A DNA stretch of 64,000 nt from Closterium sp. NIES-65 (Eukaryota; Streptophyta; Zygnematophyceae; Desmidiales; Closteriaceae): positions 248,001-312,000 of the forward strand of contig CANXME010002008.1 in the NCBI GenBank assembly GCA_948144175.1, in the 5' to 3' direction. The notes under the pieces are model-generated. The model saw only the letters and a program-made list of their open reading frames with translations, was not told the DNA's origin and did not search any database. A program made the position numbers and the translations under genes. Shown here one piece after another: positions 31,701-41,588 of this stretch; positions within the stretch are counted from its first letter, which is position 1, and each line of letters starts with the position of its first letter.

Positions 31701-32669
31701 GGACATCTGGTGCACCATGTCCGTGTAATGCGTCGCCGCCTCGTCGTGCATGCACCACCCGCCGTTGCTGCACGAACAAGGCACGGGGGGCCCACGGGAT
31801 GTCGCCTATTCAGCTGCCTGGTGTCATCTGGACGCCATCTCCTTCAATTCCAAACGTCAGCAGACAAAAATGCTTCTCAAATCGCCGACATACGCCATTG
31901 TTGAAATGACCGCATTCATCCTCCCCCAACATCGCCGTCACCAGACCACATCATACATCCCTTCACGGCATATCCCCTGCTCCCGTATTAGAGCTCCGAC
32001 ATTCCCTTTAAGACTTACGTGAACTCCAATTGACCGTTCTTGACCAACCGCCTGACGACACGTTGCACGGCCTTGGATTGGCGGCGCCACCAGCGCTGGA
32101 AGAATGCCTGCTCCACCTGGATGAACTTCCGGTTGGGGTCCTCGCTCAGTTGCTCCACCACTGTATCGAGTATGTACTGTACTGCAGCGACCTAAAACAG
32201 ATCAACAGACCGTTATCACAAACGTGAATTAGCATCAGGTGATTAATCCAAATCCTCTTAAATTCACCCGAAATCACGATTAAAATGCACGAAAACAGAT
32301 CAGATTTACAGAGATTTGGGTGCACGGATGTCCACGTCAACTCACCTGAATGGAGTTGTTCGACCCGATATAGTACTGATCGACGGTTTTAAGCCATCCC
32401 ACGTCATCATGCGAATGCGCGACGAGGTGCACGTTCAGCTTCCCCTCCACGGGGCCGGCCCGCGTGTTGTACCTTCCACGCCTCCCCCCGCCCTTCCCAA
32501 AATCACGATGATCGTGATCGTGATGATGTTGACGATGGTGGTGACGTCTCTCACGGTGCTCATGGCCAGCACTAGCGGCCGTGATACAAGCGTTACCGAT
32601 TAAAGCTGCTATTATGAGGGATGCTAAAAGGAAATGCGACCGCAAAGCGGATCTTGAAAACTGCTCCAT
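19718..32669 (-). CDS. Lysosomal/vacuolar alpha-mannosidase (GH38), 1352 aa, 20 exons
   Basis: Inferred exons: 32346-32669, 32019-32191, 31471-31645, 31003-31206, 30758-30829, 30265-30479, 29869-29962, 29308-29517, 26847-27098, 26632-26697, 26407-26463, 25406-26155, 24916-24987, 23577-23624, 21865-22050, 21229-21690, 20521-20865, 20280-20327, 20021-20089 and 19718-19954. Phases agree throughout and borders are GT-AG. The enzyme removes alpha-mannose from N-glycans in the vacuole or apoplast. An N-terminal hydrophobic segment (about 12-34) suits a signal peptide, and a His-rich stretch (36-54) follows. Zinc-site HSHDD is at 85-89, the nucleophile Asp is in IDPFGHS (about 209), and the HHD zinc motif is at about 463-465. 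The C-terminal GH38 domains include [16 protein letters not shown] and [10 protein letters not shown]. Plant members have roughly 1000 residues. The excess comes from low-complexity inserts near 705-775, 1025-1040 and 1168-1213. The last intron (66 nt) is in frame and could be retained. Confidence 0.9.
22137..22480 (-). repeat. Three partial copies of exon 15 in intron 14
   Basis: Copies at about 22137-22200, 22267-22330 and 22411-22480 repeat the 5' part of exon 15 ([20 protein letters not shown]) together with its acceptor. Similarity falls with distance from the true exon: the nearest copy is almost identical and the farthest is clearly degraded. The first two keep an AG acceptor at the equivalent place. 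They are probably pseudo-exons made by stepwise tandem duplication. Confidence 0.85.
22711..23566 (-). repeat. 9-bp minisatellite in mannosidase intron 14
   Basis: About 95 units read on the gene strand as GATGTGAGT or GATGTGGGT, with rare variants. The two variants occur in runs, giving a block pattern. The array starts within a few bases of the exon 14 donor (GCG|GTGAGT), and each GATGTGAGT unit contains the donor consensus GTGAGT. Confidence 0.95.
23922..24364 (-). repeat. 13-bp minisatellite in mannosidase intron 13
   Basis: About 34 tandem units read on the plus strand as TTTGAGGTGCAGG or TTGGAGGTGCAGG. Frames through it (Thr/Cys/Ser/Asn/Leu/His/Lys/Pro/Ala repeats) are repeat artefacts. 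It directly abuts the 18-bp array. Confidence 0.95.
24365..24820 (-). repeat. 18-bp minisatellite in mannosidase intron 13
   Basis: About 25 units of ATGCATGACTCACCCCCC with small variants. On the gene strand each unit reads GGGGGGTGAGTCATGCAT, so each holds a GGTGAGT donor-like sequence. The array lies between the 13-bp array and exon 13. Confidence 0.95.
25092..25150 (-). repeat. Partial copy of exon 13 in intron 12
   Basis: About 58 bp resembling most of exon 13 (24916-24987), including an AG acceptor. The translated echo reads [13 protein letters not shown] against [13 protein letters not shown] in the true exon. Identity is roughly 75-80% by eye, so this echo is older than the exon 3 echo. 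Confidence 0.75.
27262..28980. repeat. Tandem 170/235-bp repeat array in intron 8
   Basis: Eight copies of a core containing GGCTCCGATGACAAGAAATT lie at about 27311, 27481, 27651, 27886, 28121, 28350, 28612 and 28946. Spacing is first 170, then 235 bp; later copies are less regular. Most units also have an inverted repeat (CCCC.GTGATCATCAC.GGGG) and a CCACGTGG palindrome. The two 235-bp units (27611-28080) are almost identical. No exon similarity is evident. Confidence 0.85.
29087..29191. repeat. Direct 43-bp duplication with a palindrome at its junction
   Basis: Two arms (about 29087-29129 and 29145-29191) share AGGCGTGCACGATTGATTCT and the following CCCCTCCCCGC...GCTCACC. Between them sits CTTTTGAGGCGCCTCAAAAG (29129-29148), the same perfect palindrome as at 11391-11410. 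It lies in intron 8 of the mannosidase, next to the exon 8 echo. Confidence 0.9.
29177..29263 (-). repeat. Partial copy of exon 8 3' end in intron 8
   Basis: This matches the last part of exon 8 and its donor. The echo reads [19 protein letters not shown] then GTGAGCG, against [19 protein letters not shown] then GTGAGCG in the true exon. A degenerate relative of the 20-bp palindrome (29264-29283, 15 of 20 positions) lies between echo and exon. Confidence 0.85.
31284..31339 (-). repeat. Partial copy of exon 4 5' end in intron 3
   Basis: About 55 bp matching the 5' end of exon 4 (about 31153-31206) and the pyrimidine-rich acceptor (TGTTGGGGG on the plus strand). It has several mismatches and no preserved reading frame. 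Confidence 0.75.
31682..31767 (-). repeat. Partial copy of exon 3 5' end in intron 2
   Basis: 86 bp copying the first half of exon 3 ([20 protein letters not shown]...), about 94% identical. It has its own AG acceptor (CAG at 31768-31770) in the same phase as the acceptor at 31646-31648. Using it would read on into a shifted frame, so the downstream acceptor is chosen for the gene model. Confidence 0.88.
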
Positions 32670-33123
32670 ATGGTCAACAACGACGGAGCGCCTGGATACG
32701 GAATCTGGCAATCTCTTGACCTTTCGTCCAATCCACGAGAGGTCAGCAAGTGCCCGCGACTGACGGATTCCGGCGTACGAAAAACAGCACTGAGAACACG
32801 ATGTTCTCAGCTGCTGGAAACAGCAAAATGGCAGGACAGAGACACAAGGGTGCAGGAGATAGAGGAGATTCACCGAGGTCGGAAAAATCTGAACCTGAGC
32901 AGCTTCATTTCGGTGCTGCCTTCAGCTTCAGGCGCAGGGCGGGGAAAGCTTTTCGCCTGACAGCAAGCGGTTGGATGGAAATCGGGGTGAAGGGGATTGC
33001 TATGGCCATGTCAGCTCGCCCAGCTCAGATTGGGCGGAGTCCACGTGGTCATGGCCTGGCCATTTGCCAACAGTAAATACAACGATTCTGAGAACATATT
33101 TAGATGCATTTCCAGCACATTAT
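32670..33123 (-). promoter_or_regulatory. Presumed upstream region of the mannosidase gene
   Basis: About 454 bp between the mannosidase start codon and the 5' LTR of Gypsy-2. The mannosidase frame stays open upstream to a Met at 32873, so a longer N-terminus is possible. The Met at 32669 fits a signal peptide better. No clear TATA box is seen. The divergent Gypsy LTR marks its outer limit. Confidence 0.4.
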
Positions 33124-33467
33124 TGTAAAGGAAAATCTCTTTTTCCTTACTTCGCATCCCTGCTCAACGCGTACATCACTGTAGCGCCACAGTCAGCACC
33201 GTTACCACTCGCAATCGTCGCATCGACAATCCGCCTGCCACCTTCGCACGTCGCACCCCCACCTCACGGCTCGGCGGGTAACCCGCGCTACGGGCCTCCG
33301 CTTCGACACTTTTCCTAACCTCAGTCCCAGGCCCATCGCGCGACAACCACAGTCCATTACCGTTATCACTGTAGTTTCGCTATATATTCCTCGCTCATAC
33401 CTTCGCTCATTGTACTCGTGCTTCGATAGTGCAATTCTCGTTCGTTCACTCAATTGCACTCGTAACA
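33124..33467 (+). repeat. 5' LTR of Gypsy-2
   Basis: 344 bp, TGTAAAG...GTAACA. It lies 455 bp upstream of the divergent mannosidase start codon and is followed two bases later by the primer site. Confidence 0.92.
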
Positions 33468-33469
33468 CT

Positions 33470-33483
33470 TGGTATTCAGAGCC
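33470..33483 (+). promoter_or_regulatory. Primer binding site of Gypsy-2
   Basis: TGGTATTCAGAGCC closely matches the complement of the plant initiator-Met tRNA 3' end (TGGTATCAGAGCC) with one extra T. It marks 33124-33467 as the 5' LTR. Confidence 0.8.
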
Positions 33484-33651
33484 TACGATCTCTTCTAGGA
33501 CCGCACCCACACCTTCGCTTCCCCACTATCTCAGTTTTGTGAGGGGGGGTAGACCTCTCTCAGCGACACAGCACCGCCGCTCGTAGTGCTCTCTCGTAAG
33601 CACGCACGGCCACAACTGAGGCTCTCGCTGAGCTCGCCCGACACCCCCGCC

Positions 33652-34250
33652 ATGGCCGAATTCACGCTCGCCACATTGACGCAGGAGCAGCTCGACCGTC
33701 TGGTACGCCAACTCGAAGATTCGGCGCTCGAAATTGCGATGCTTACAGCGGAACGTGACTCCGCGCGTCAGCAATCAACGGTGAACACTCCAGCAGCACC
33801 ACACGCACCAACAAATGCACCTGCACAATCGGACGAGCCAATTGTCATCTCGTCCGGGACACCGATACAACACGACAGCGTGGGACAGCGCTCGGGCGCA
33901 GCCAGTGATAGCGCCGCCCAACCAATGCCTGGCATGGGAGGAAACAGGGGCGCGCCAAGCCCGCAGGAGCCTCGCGAAGCCCGTCCGCACGTAGAGTTCG
34001 CGGCGACAAGTGGCGAACAGGCCATCATGGCACCAATGCCACTCAAGCCGCAACGCCCGCCCTGTTTCGACCCGAGCCAGCGTGGAGGTCCGACCGTTCA
34101 ATCATGGGTTTTCACGATGAACGTCTTCTTCGACGCGAATTACGTCGAGTCGGACGCAGCGAAGATTCGGTATGCCGTTTCGCTGTTAAGGGGCCCCACC
34201 ATGGACTGGTGGCGAGTCATCGTGACGTCGCCACGCGCCTACGAGCCACC
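33652..34250 (+). pseudogene. Gypsy-2 gag, first part
   Basis: Opens with MAEFTLATLTQEQLDRLVRQ, an N-terminal helical segment. A Pro/Ala-rich stretch and a capsid-like block follow (VQSWVFTMNVFFD, YAVSLLRGPTMDWW), typical of Ty3 retrotransposon Gag. It ends where Copia B is inserted. Confidence 0.82.
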
Positions 34251-34381
34251 TGTGGAAACAAAGAACGAGAATGAATGACTATGAAGTGAAGTGAATACAA
34301 ATAGGAAACCCTAATGTGTTGTACCCCCTATGGGATACCCCACTATAGCCTACACAAACAAGTAAGCTATATGTTCTGACA
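34251..34381 (-). repeat. 3' LTR of Copia B
   Basis: 131 bp, identical to 41453-41583. The polypurine tract (CCCCCATAGGCAAAGTGGGGG on the plus strand, overlapping 34383-34403) lies beside it on the element's internal side. Confidence 0.95.
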
Positions 34382-34578
34382 CACCCCCATAGGCAAAGTG
34401 GGGGAGAACAAGGGGTCACAAGACCAGTCAAGCAAAGCAAAGCAAAGCTCAGGGTGGATCACAAAGTCACCACGCATTCCGAGCACAAGTTCAAAGGCCA
34501 CAAGGCCAGTTCACATGCAAGATCATATATAGAGATATACAAGAGCAAGAGTATATATATGCGAAGGCACAAGCAAGG

Positions 34579-37500
34579 TCAAGAGGAGAGCAAGTGAAGC
34601 AAGACAGGCACAAGACCCAACTGCGTGCAGCAACGCTGATGATCACAAGGCGCAAGTGCCTTGGTGAAGACATCAGCAGTGTTGGCCTCAGAGGCCACGT
34701 ACGCAAGTCGCAGCTGTCCACGCTGCTGTAGCTCACGAGCAAGAAAGTAGCGAAGAGCAATGTGCTTCGTTCTGTGCTCCAGTCGCTGCTCTCGACACAA
34801 GGCCAGCATGGCCTTGTTGTCTACGTACAGGACTGGAGGAGAACGAGGCTGCTCTCCAAGGTCGGTCAGCAGGTAGGTGAGCCAGCGTAACTCCTGTGCA
34901 GCCATAGCCCCAGCGTAGATCTCAGCCTCACAACTGGAGCCGAGAACAGAAGACGAGCGGGTAGCCCGCCACGAGACAGAGCCGGAACCAAGGCTGAAGG
35001 TGTAACCCTGTGACGACCGCTGCGTAGCCTGGTCGTCAGCCCAAGAAGCGTCTGCGTGCCCAGTGAGGACCACTGGACTGCGCCCTCGAAGCACTAGCCC
35101 CATGCCCGACGTACTGCACAAGTAGCGCAACACCCTCTTCGCTGCAGCCATGTGCTCTGGTCGGTGTCTCCCAGGAGCAACAAAGCGTGCGAGAATGCTA
35201 AGAGGGTATGCGAGGTCAGGTCGTGTGCAGGTCATCAGGTACATGAGGCAGCCAACAAGCTCTGCAAACGGGCCACTCGACTCTACGGACTCATCCGAAG
35301 GCAGAGCTGAGAGCGAGTGGCGAGTAGGCAGAGGAGTGGCCTGAGGCGAGGAGTACGTGAAGCCGAAGCGCTGAAGGACCTGCTGCACCATGTGTGACTG
35401 AGTCAGGGTAATGGTGCGGCGTGCTCTGTCCCGGGTGATCTGCAAGCCAAGGTAGCTGCGCAGTTCACCCAGGTCAGTGCACGTGTGTCTCTTCTGCAGC
35501 TCGGACTTCACGTAGGCGAGTCCAGCAGTGTCAGCTGTGGCAAAGACCAAGTCGTCGACGTACACGAGGATGTAGAACGGCGGCAGAGAGGTGTCGGTGC
35601 GCAGAAACAGCGACGGGTCGGCAGTGGAAGGAGCAAACCCAAGTGCCGCGAGCGTAGTCCTCAGTGTGTCGTGCCACTCACGTGGCGCCTGGCGGAGACC
35701 GTAGACTGGACGCCGGAGACTCCACTGGGTACCAGGAGGGAAAGACCCAGTGAAGCCAGGTGGGCGACGCAGCCAGATCTCCTCGTGCAGGCTGCCCTGC
35801 AAGAAAGCTGTGCTGAAGTCGAGAGAGTGGAGCTCGTAGTCACGGTGAGCAGCAACGTGCAGCAGAACCCGAAGAGTGGTCATCTTCGGGGTGGGGGAGA
35901 AGGTCTGAAAGTAGTCAACCCCCTGCCGCTGACTGAAGCCACGAGCCACGTAACGCGCCTTGAAGACAGGCGGAGAACCCGGCGGCCGCTTCACCCTGAA
36001 AATCCACATGCCACTGACGATGTTCGCCCCAGGAGGGGGAACAGCGTCAACGTAGGTGCCTGTGGACTTCCAGGAAGCCATCTCTGCATCCATAGCTGCC
36101 TGCCACTGAGAGGAGTAGGGACCCTCTATCGCCTCCGCGTAAGAGCGCGGAGTCGGGATGTCTGGTGCATCCGGGTCTCCCTCAGGGGCTAGCAGTACAG
36201 ACGCGAGACGAGGTGAAGCGGCGGCCAGACACTGGAACTCCTCCTGCCTGTCCTCAAGGACGTCCGTGCCAAGGGCACACTCACCCCCGACGGACGGAGG
36301 ACAGGCGGACTCAGACTCAGTGACAAGACGAGCAGCGTAGTCTAGACGACAGCGCGCAGCAAAGTCGACAAGCTCAGTGACAAGGGCAGACGCAGCAGAC
36401 GACTCGAAGGAGGGGTCAGTGACAGCAGTAGCAAGGAGACGCGTGACAGTAGGACTGGCAGCACGAAGAGAGTCCGACTCCGGGTCGGCAAGAGCAGGAA
36501 GAGAGGAAGCAGGAGGAGAAGGCAAAGGGGCACGCAGAGGAGCAGTGGACGGACGCAGTGACATCCGGTGCGTGCCAGGGACAGGAGGAGGACGCTGACG
36601 CGACCCGCGACCACTAGCGCGCTCAGTACGAACAGGCGACACAGGACGAGACGCAGGCTCACGACGCTCAGTAAGACCTCCTGTCGGACCAGCGTAGGGA
36701 GAAGGAGCAGGCAAAGGGGAGGCAGGCTGTATCTGTGGCTGTGACCGGACAGGCTGCGGACCCTCTAAGGGAGGAGGAGGAGGTGTAAGACCAAGAACCT
36801 GCTGCAGGAGCGGAACGAAGTATGGTCGGGGCCGCGCGGGGACGCTAGAAACAGCAGGAACAGCACCAGCAGCCCCGGCAGGTGCACCCACTCCAGCAGC
36901 ACCTCCAGCAGCACCACCAGAAGCTCCAGAACCTCCAGCCGCAGCACCAGGAGCACTGTCAGTCGGACCGCCAACGGCAGGCTCAGCGCCAACACCCTCA
37001 GCAGGACCAGCTCCAGGAGAACTCTCAGACTCAGCAGCTCCAGCACCCACAGTACGAGCACCGGCGGGGCGCGCAGCAGCAGTACCCTCTGCAGCCGAAG
37101 AACCACCAGCACCAGCAGCACGCCTCCAGCGCCTGGCAAACCACTCACGCAGCTCCTATGGGGAGAGTGGCTCCAGGCGAGACGAAGCACCCCCAGGCAC
37201 AGCACCTCCAGGCTCAGCACCCCTAGACACAGCACCCCCAGGCACAGCACCCCCAGGCTCAGCACCCCCAGGCTCAGCACCCCCAGGCTCAGCACCTCCA
37301 GGCTCAGCACCCCCAGGCACAGCACCCCCAGACTCGGCACCTCCAGGCTCAGCACCCCCAGGCTCAGCACCCCCAGACTCGGCACCTCCAGGCTCAGCAC
37401 CCCCAGACTCCGCACCCCCAGGCTCAGCTCCCGCAGCAGCACCAGAGTCACCAGTGACCTCGACAGGCTCGACCGCGTCTACCTGGGACACACCTGAAGG

Positions 37501-39452
37501 GGCAGGACCCTGAGGGGGGAGGGGGACTACCGGGGGGGGACCTGGTACCAAGAAGAGCGGGGGCGGGGGGAGGGACGGAGTGCGGTAGGGGAAGAGGCGG
37601 TAGTAGGGTACCGACTCGTCGAACGTGACGTCCTGGGAGGACAGAACACGTCGAGAGGAGGGGTGGTAAAACTGCCACCCAGGGGCGTCGGGGGGGAACC
37701 CCAGGAAGACGCAGGGAGAAGCACGAGGGGACAGCTTGTCCGCAGACAGGTCGCGAACAAACGCCCGAGATCCCCAGACCCGGAACGCCGACGCATCGCC
37801 AACCTTCCCCGTCCACAGCAGGGCTGGGGAGGTCTCCGGTCGAGAGACCCTGGGGTGGAGGTTGATCTGGTGCGCAGCGTAACTGACCGCAAACGGCCAC
37901 AGAAAATGGGGAGCAGCCGCATGCATCATGGACGTACGAGCGACGTCCATGACCATGCCAATGCGGCGCTCAGCAATCCCATTCTGCTGTGGTGAGTCCG
38001 GAAGCGTGAAGGTCTGACGGATGCCTCGCGCACGACAGTAGGCACTCAGGAGGCCAGAGGAGAACTCTCCGCCTCTGTCCGAGTGCAGACGCAAAACAGG
38101 GAAGTCAGAGCCAAAGCTCCTCCGAAGCTGGAGACGAGCTGCGCGGATCCAGTCGATCAACACCTCAGTGACCTCACCCTTGCTGCGCAAGGGGAAGACT
38201 GTGGTGTAACGCGAGTAGTCGTCAACCACCAGCAGGAAGTAGCGCTCCTGACCCTGTCCACGGACGCGGGCTGGGCCCCACACGTCCATGTGAAGCGTCT
38301 GCAACGGGGCCTCTGTCGGAGGAAACTGGGAGGAGTGAGGGGCAGCACGCTGGCGCCCCTCGACACAGGGGACACAGGTGGGGCCAGGGCCCGGAGGAAG
38401 GGGAGGGAGAGACCGGGGAAGACCAGACACAAGGACTCGCGAGGCCATGCCTCTGAGCCGAAGCAGAGAGGGGTGGCCAAGGCGGTGGTGCCAGAGGAGG
38501 GTCTCGTGAGACAGACGACGGCACGAGCAGGGGGCAGACTCAGGACCAGACCTGGACGCTGCAGCAAACACCTGACCAGACGAAGGGACCCTACCAGACT
38601 CAGCACCTGGAGGAGAAGCAGTGGTCAGTGTGTACAGGCTCGACCCTGGCCGACGTGTAAACGTAGCCAGGTGGCGACCTGTATCCGCCTCCGTGCAGTG
38701 GGTCACCCGCTGACGAGCAGGGGTGAACTGGTGGACACCCGCATCCTGGAGGTCAGCACCACTCACCAAGTTCGTCGAGAACGAGGGGAGGTAAAGACCA
38801 GTCAGGGTGCCAGAGGGGGCCGCCGGACACGGGAGGACAGTGGAGAAGCGAGACAGGACAGGCCCCCCAGAGGGGTCAGCCAGGGACACCGCAACCGGCC
38901 GACTCAGCGGCGTGAGAGTGGTGCGGTCCCTAAAGAAGGAGCGAGACGCTCCAGAGTCAAGGGTGAAGGTGTGAGAGGCCGAAGCCGACACAGTACCTGA
39001 GAGGGCAGACTCACCAGCACCTGAGAGCACAGACGCACTGGCACCTAGAGCAGCAGCCTCACTAGTACCTGACGCGGCAGTACCAATGCCCGGGTCGGGC
39101 GGGAAACACCGGTAACAGTCATCCTCATCACTACCAGTCACAGCATACATAGCAGAGAGAATAGCATCAAAATCAAGATCATAAATAGCTACACCAGCCC
39201 TAGACAGCTCTCCCCAGCGGGGGATCTCAGCGGCCTCCGGAAACTGCTGACGCCAGGCGTCGGTCAGGCGGCCAAAGCAGCGGCGGGCTGTGTGGGCGCC
39301 TCCACACCTCTCCCCTGCACGGTCACCGGTGCGAAGAACGTAGGGGCAGGGACCAAGTGCACCACCACGCTGACGCTGCAAGTACCACTCACGGAGTTGC
39401 TGAGGGCCGGGGACGGTGCGAGAGCGCTGCTGCTGCTGTGGCTGCTGCTGCG

Positions 39453-39483
<31 letters not shown>

Positions 39484-40578
39484 CTGACCACCCCCAGAGC
39501 TGCTCCGCTGGGACGAGCCACTCCGACCCCCGCCTCCACTGCCACCCCCGCCTCCACCGCCACCCCCGTCTCCACCGCCACCTCCCCCACCAGGACCGTC
39601 GCTCCCACCGCTCCCACCGCCTCCTCCGCTACCACCTCCTCCGCCACCTCCGCCTCCACCGCCGCCACCAGTACCTCCACTCCCGCCACCACCCCCACCG
39701 CCACCCCCACTCCCCCCGCCACCCCCACCGCCTCCTCCACCGCCCCCTCTAGCTCCACCCGCTCCCTTGCCCCCTTTGCCCTTGCCAGAGCGGCGTCTGC
39801 CGCTGGGGGCAGACGCCGCGCCGACCGACTCAAAACCAGTGAGGTCGGCCGCAGCGGCAGAGGCGACAGAGGGCAGCAGGGGGGAAGGACCACACCCCTC
39901 AAAGATGGGGGTGCGAGGGTCACCCCGAGAGGCCCCTACAGCGACAATACTCTTCTCAGCCGCTAGCAGGGACTCCTCAAGGAGGTCGACAGTGAGAGTG
40001 GTGGGACAGACAGAGAGAAACTGGTCCCTAACGACACGAAGGGACTCAGGGAGACGGGTGACGAGAAAGTAGAGAATGATGTACATGGGAGGAGGGTTCG
40101 CAGCGCGGAACTCAGCAGGAAGGGCAGCGCGGTAGCGGGTGTCACTAGCACGGAGGTGGGTAACGAGGTCAGCGACAGTGGGAAAGGAAGCGAGGTCAGG
40201 GAAGAGAAACGGTAGCATGAGGCGGCTAAGGGTAGCGGAGGAAGGGGAGGAGTAGCGTGCAACTACAGCGTCGTACAAGGCCTGAGCGGTCTTGCACTGA
40301 CTAAAGTGGGCACGCTCAGAGGAAGGGAGGTGGCGACGCACAGCAAGACGTGCAGCAGCATCGCGGGTCGCCCACTTGGAGCGAACGGCAGAGTCAGCAT
40401 CAGCAGGTGGGGCAGGGACAGCGCCAGAGACAAAGTCAAAGAGAGAGACCTCATCTATCGCATCACACAGTAAGTACAGCTGCAGGTCTTCAATCCAGAC
40501 GGCAAAGTCAATGGCCCTCCCCTCAGCGTCAAAAGTAAGAACATTGGGGGTGGCCATGGCAGCAGCTGAAAGTCTCAC
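34579..40578 (-). pseudogene. Copia B Gag-Pol polyprotein region
   Basis: Contains all Copia parts in order: Gag with long Gly and Gln tracts and the Cys-His knuckle (CPYVL...ERCGGAHTARRC); protease DSGAS; the HHRLGHPS block; an integrase core (VVDDYSRY, HSDRGGEF, DSPQQNGIAE); a pentapeptide array of the GGAEP/GGAES type, the longest among the copies here; RT (FSTAFLQG, YVDD); and RNase H. There is about one break. Relative to element D the linker array differs most. Confidence 0.92.
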
Positions 40579-40619
40579 CGGGCTGGGAGAGTCGGGTAGG
40601 TCAGCAGCAGAGGAACACA

Positions 40620-41375
40620 GCTCAGGAACAGCAGCACGGCTCCTCAGGCGGCTCGGGCGGCTCGGGCGGCTCGGGCGGCTCGGGCGGCTCGGGCGGCTCG
40701 GGCGGCACGGGCGGCTCGGGCTGCTCGGGCGGCGGCTCGGCCGCAGCTCAGCGGCGGCTCGGGCGGTGGCTCAGGTGGCCCGGGCGGCGGCTCAGGCGGC
40801 GGCGGCTCGGCGGCGGCTCGGCTGCTGCTGGGCGGCTCGGCTGATGCTGGGCGGCTCGGCGGGGCCGCGTAGCAGAGGGCGGCGGGGCCGCGTAGCAGAG
40901 GGCGGCGGGGCCGCGACCGAAGAGGGCGGCGGGGCCGCGTAGCAGAGGGCGGCGGGGCCGCGTAGCAGAGGGCGGCGGGGCCGCGTAGCAGAGGGCGGCG
41001 GGGCCGCGATCGAAGGGCGGCGGGGCCGCGTAGCAGAGGGCGGCGGGGCCGCGTAGCAGAGGGCGGCGGGGCCGCGTAGTAGAGGGCGGCGGGGCCGCGT
41101 AGCAGAGGGCGGCGGGGCCGCGTAGTAGAGGGCGGCGGGGCCGCAATCGAAGGGCGGCGGGGCCGCGTATCAGAGGGCGGCGGGGCCGCGTGGCAGAGGG
41201 CGGCGGGGCCGCGTAGCCGAGGGTGGCGGGGCCGCGATCGAAGGGCGGCGGTGGGGCCGCGTAGCAGAGGGCGGCGGGGCCGCGATCGAAGGGCGGCGGG
41301 GCCGCTAGGGAAGGGCGGCGGAGCCGCTAGGGGAAGGGCGGCGCAACGGGCCGCTAGGGGCGACACGACGGGTCG
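40620..41375 (-). repeat. GC-rich minisatellite leader of Copia B
   Basis: One block of GGGCGGCTCG units and one of GGCGGGGCCGCGTAGCAGAG units occupy the leader between primer site and gag. A CGCGCCTCGGGGCGCG hairpin follows at about 41385-41402. No coding sequence is supported in this block. Confidence 0.85.
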
Positions 41376-41452
41376 CTAAAAAAAACGCGCCTCGGGGCGC
41401 GGTTCGGTGGGCCCTAGAAGCAGTCCCTAGGAGGGAACCTGCTCTGATTCCA

Positions 41453-41583
41453 TGTGGAAACAAAGAACGAGAATGAATGACTATGAAGTGAAGTGAATAC
41501 AAATAGGAAACCCTAATGTGTTGTACCCCCTATGGGATACCCCACTATAGCCTACACAAACAAGTAAGCTATATGTTCTGACA
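41453..41583 (-). repeat. 5' LTR of Copia B
   Basis: 131 bp, identical to 34251-34381. CCACC follows and the Gypsy-2 gag reading resumes. Confidence 0.95.
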
Positions 41584-41588
41584 CCACC

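Larger units (their letters stand above)
34251..41583 (-). mobile_element. Copia/Ty1 element B, 7.3 kb
   Basis: It is inserted in Gypsy-2 gag. Identical 131-bp LTRs (34251-34381 and 41453-41583) are flanked by the target duplication CCACC (34246-34250 and 41584-41588). Coding is on the minus strand. The primer site (minus strand TGGAATCAGAGCAGG) abuts the right LTR at about 41438-41452. The insertion is recent and the coding region has about one break. Its LTR and coding sequences are closer to element E than to A and D. Confidence 0.95.
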
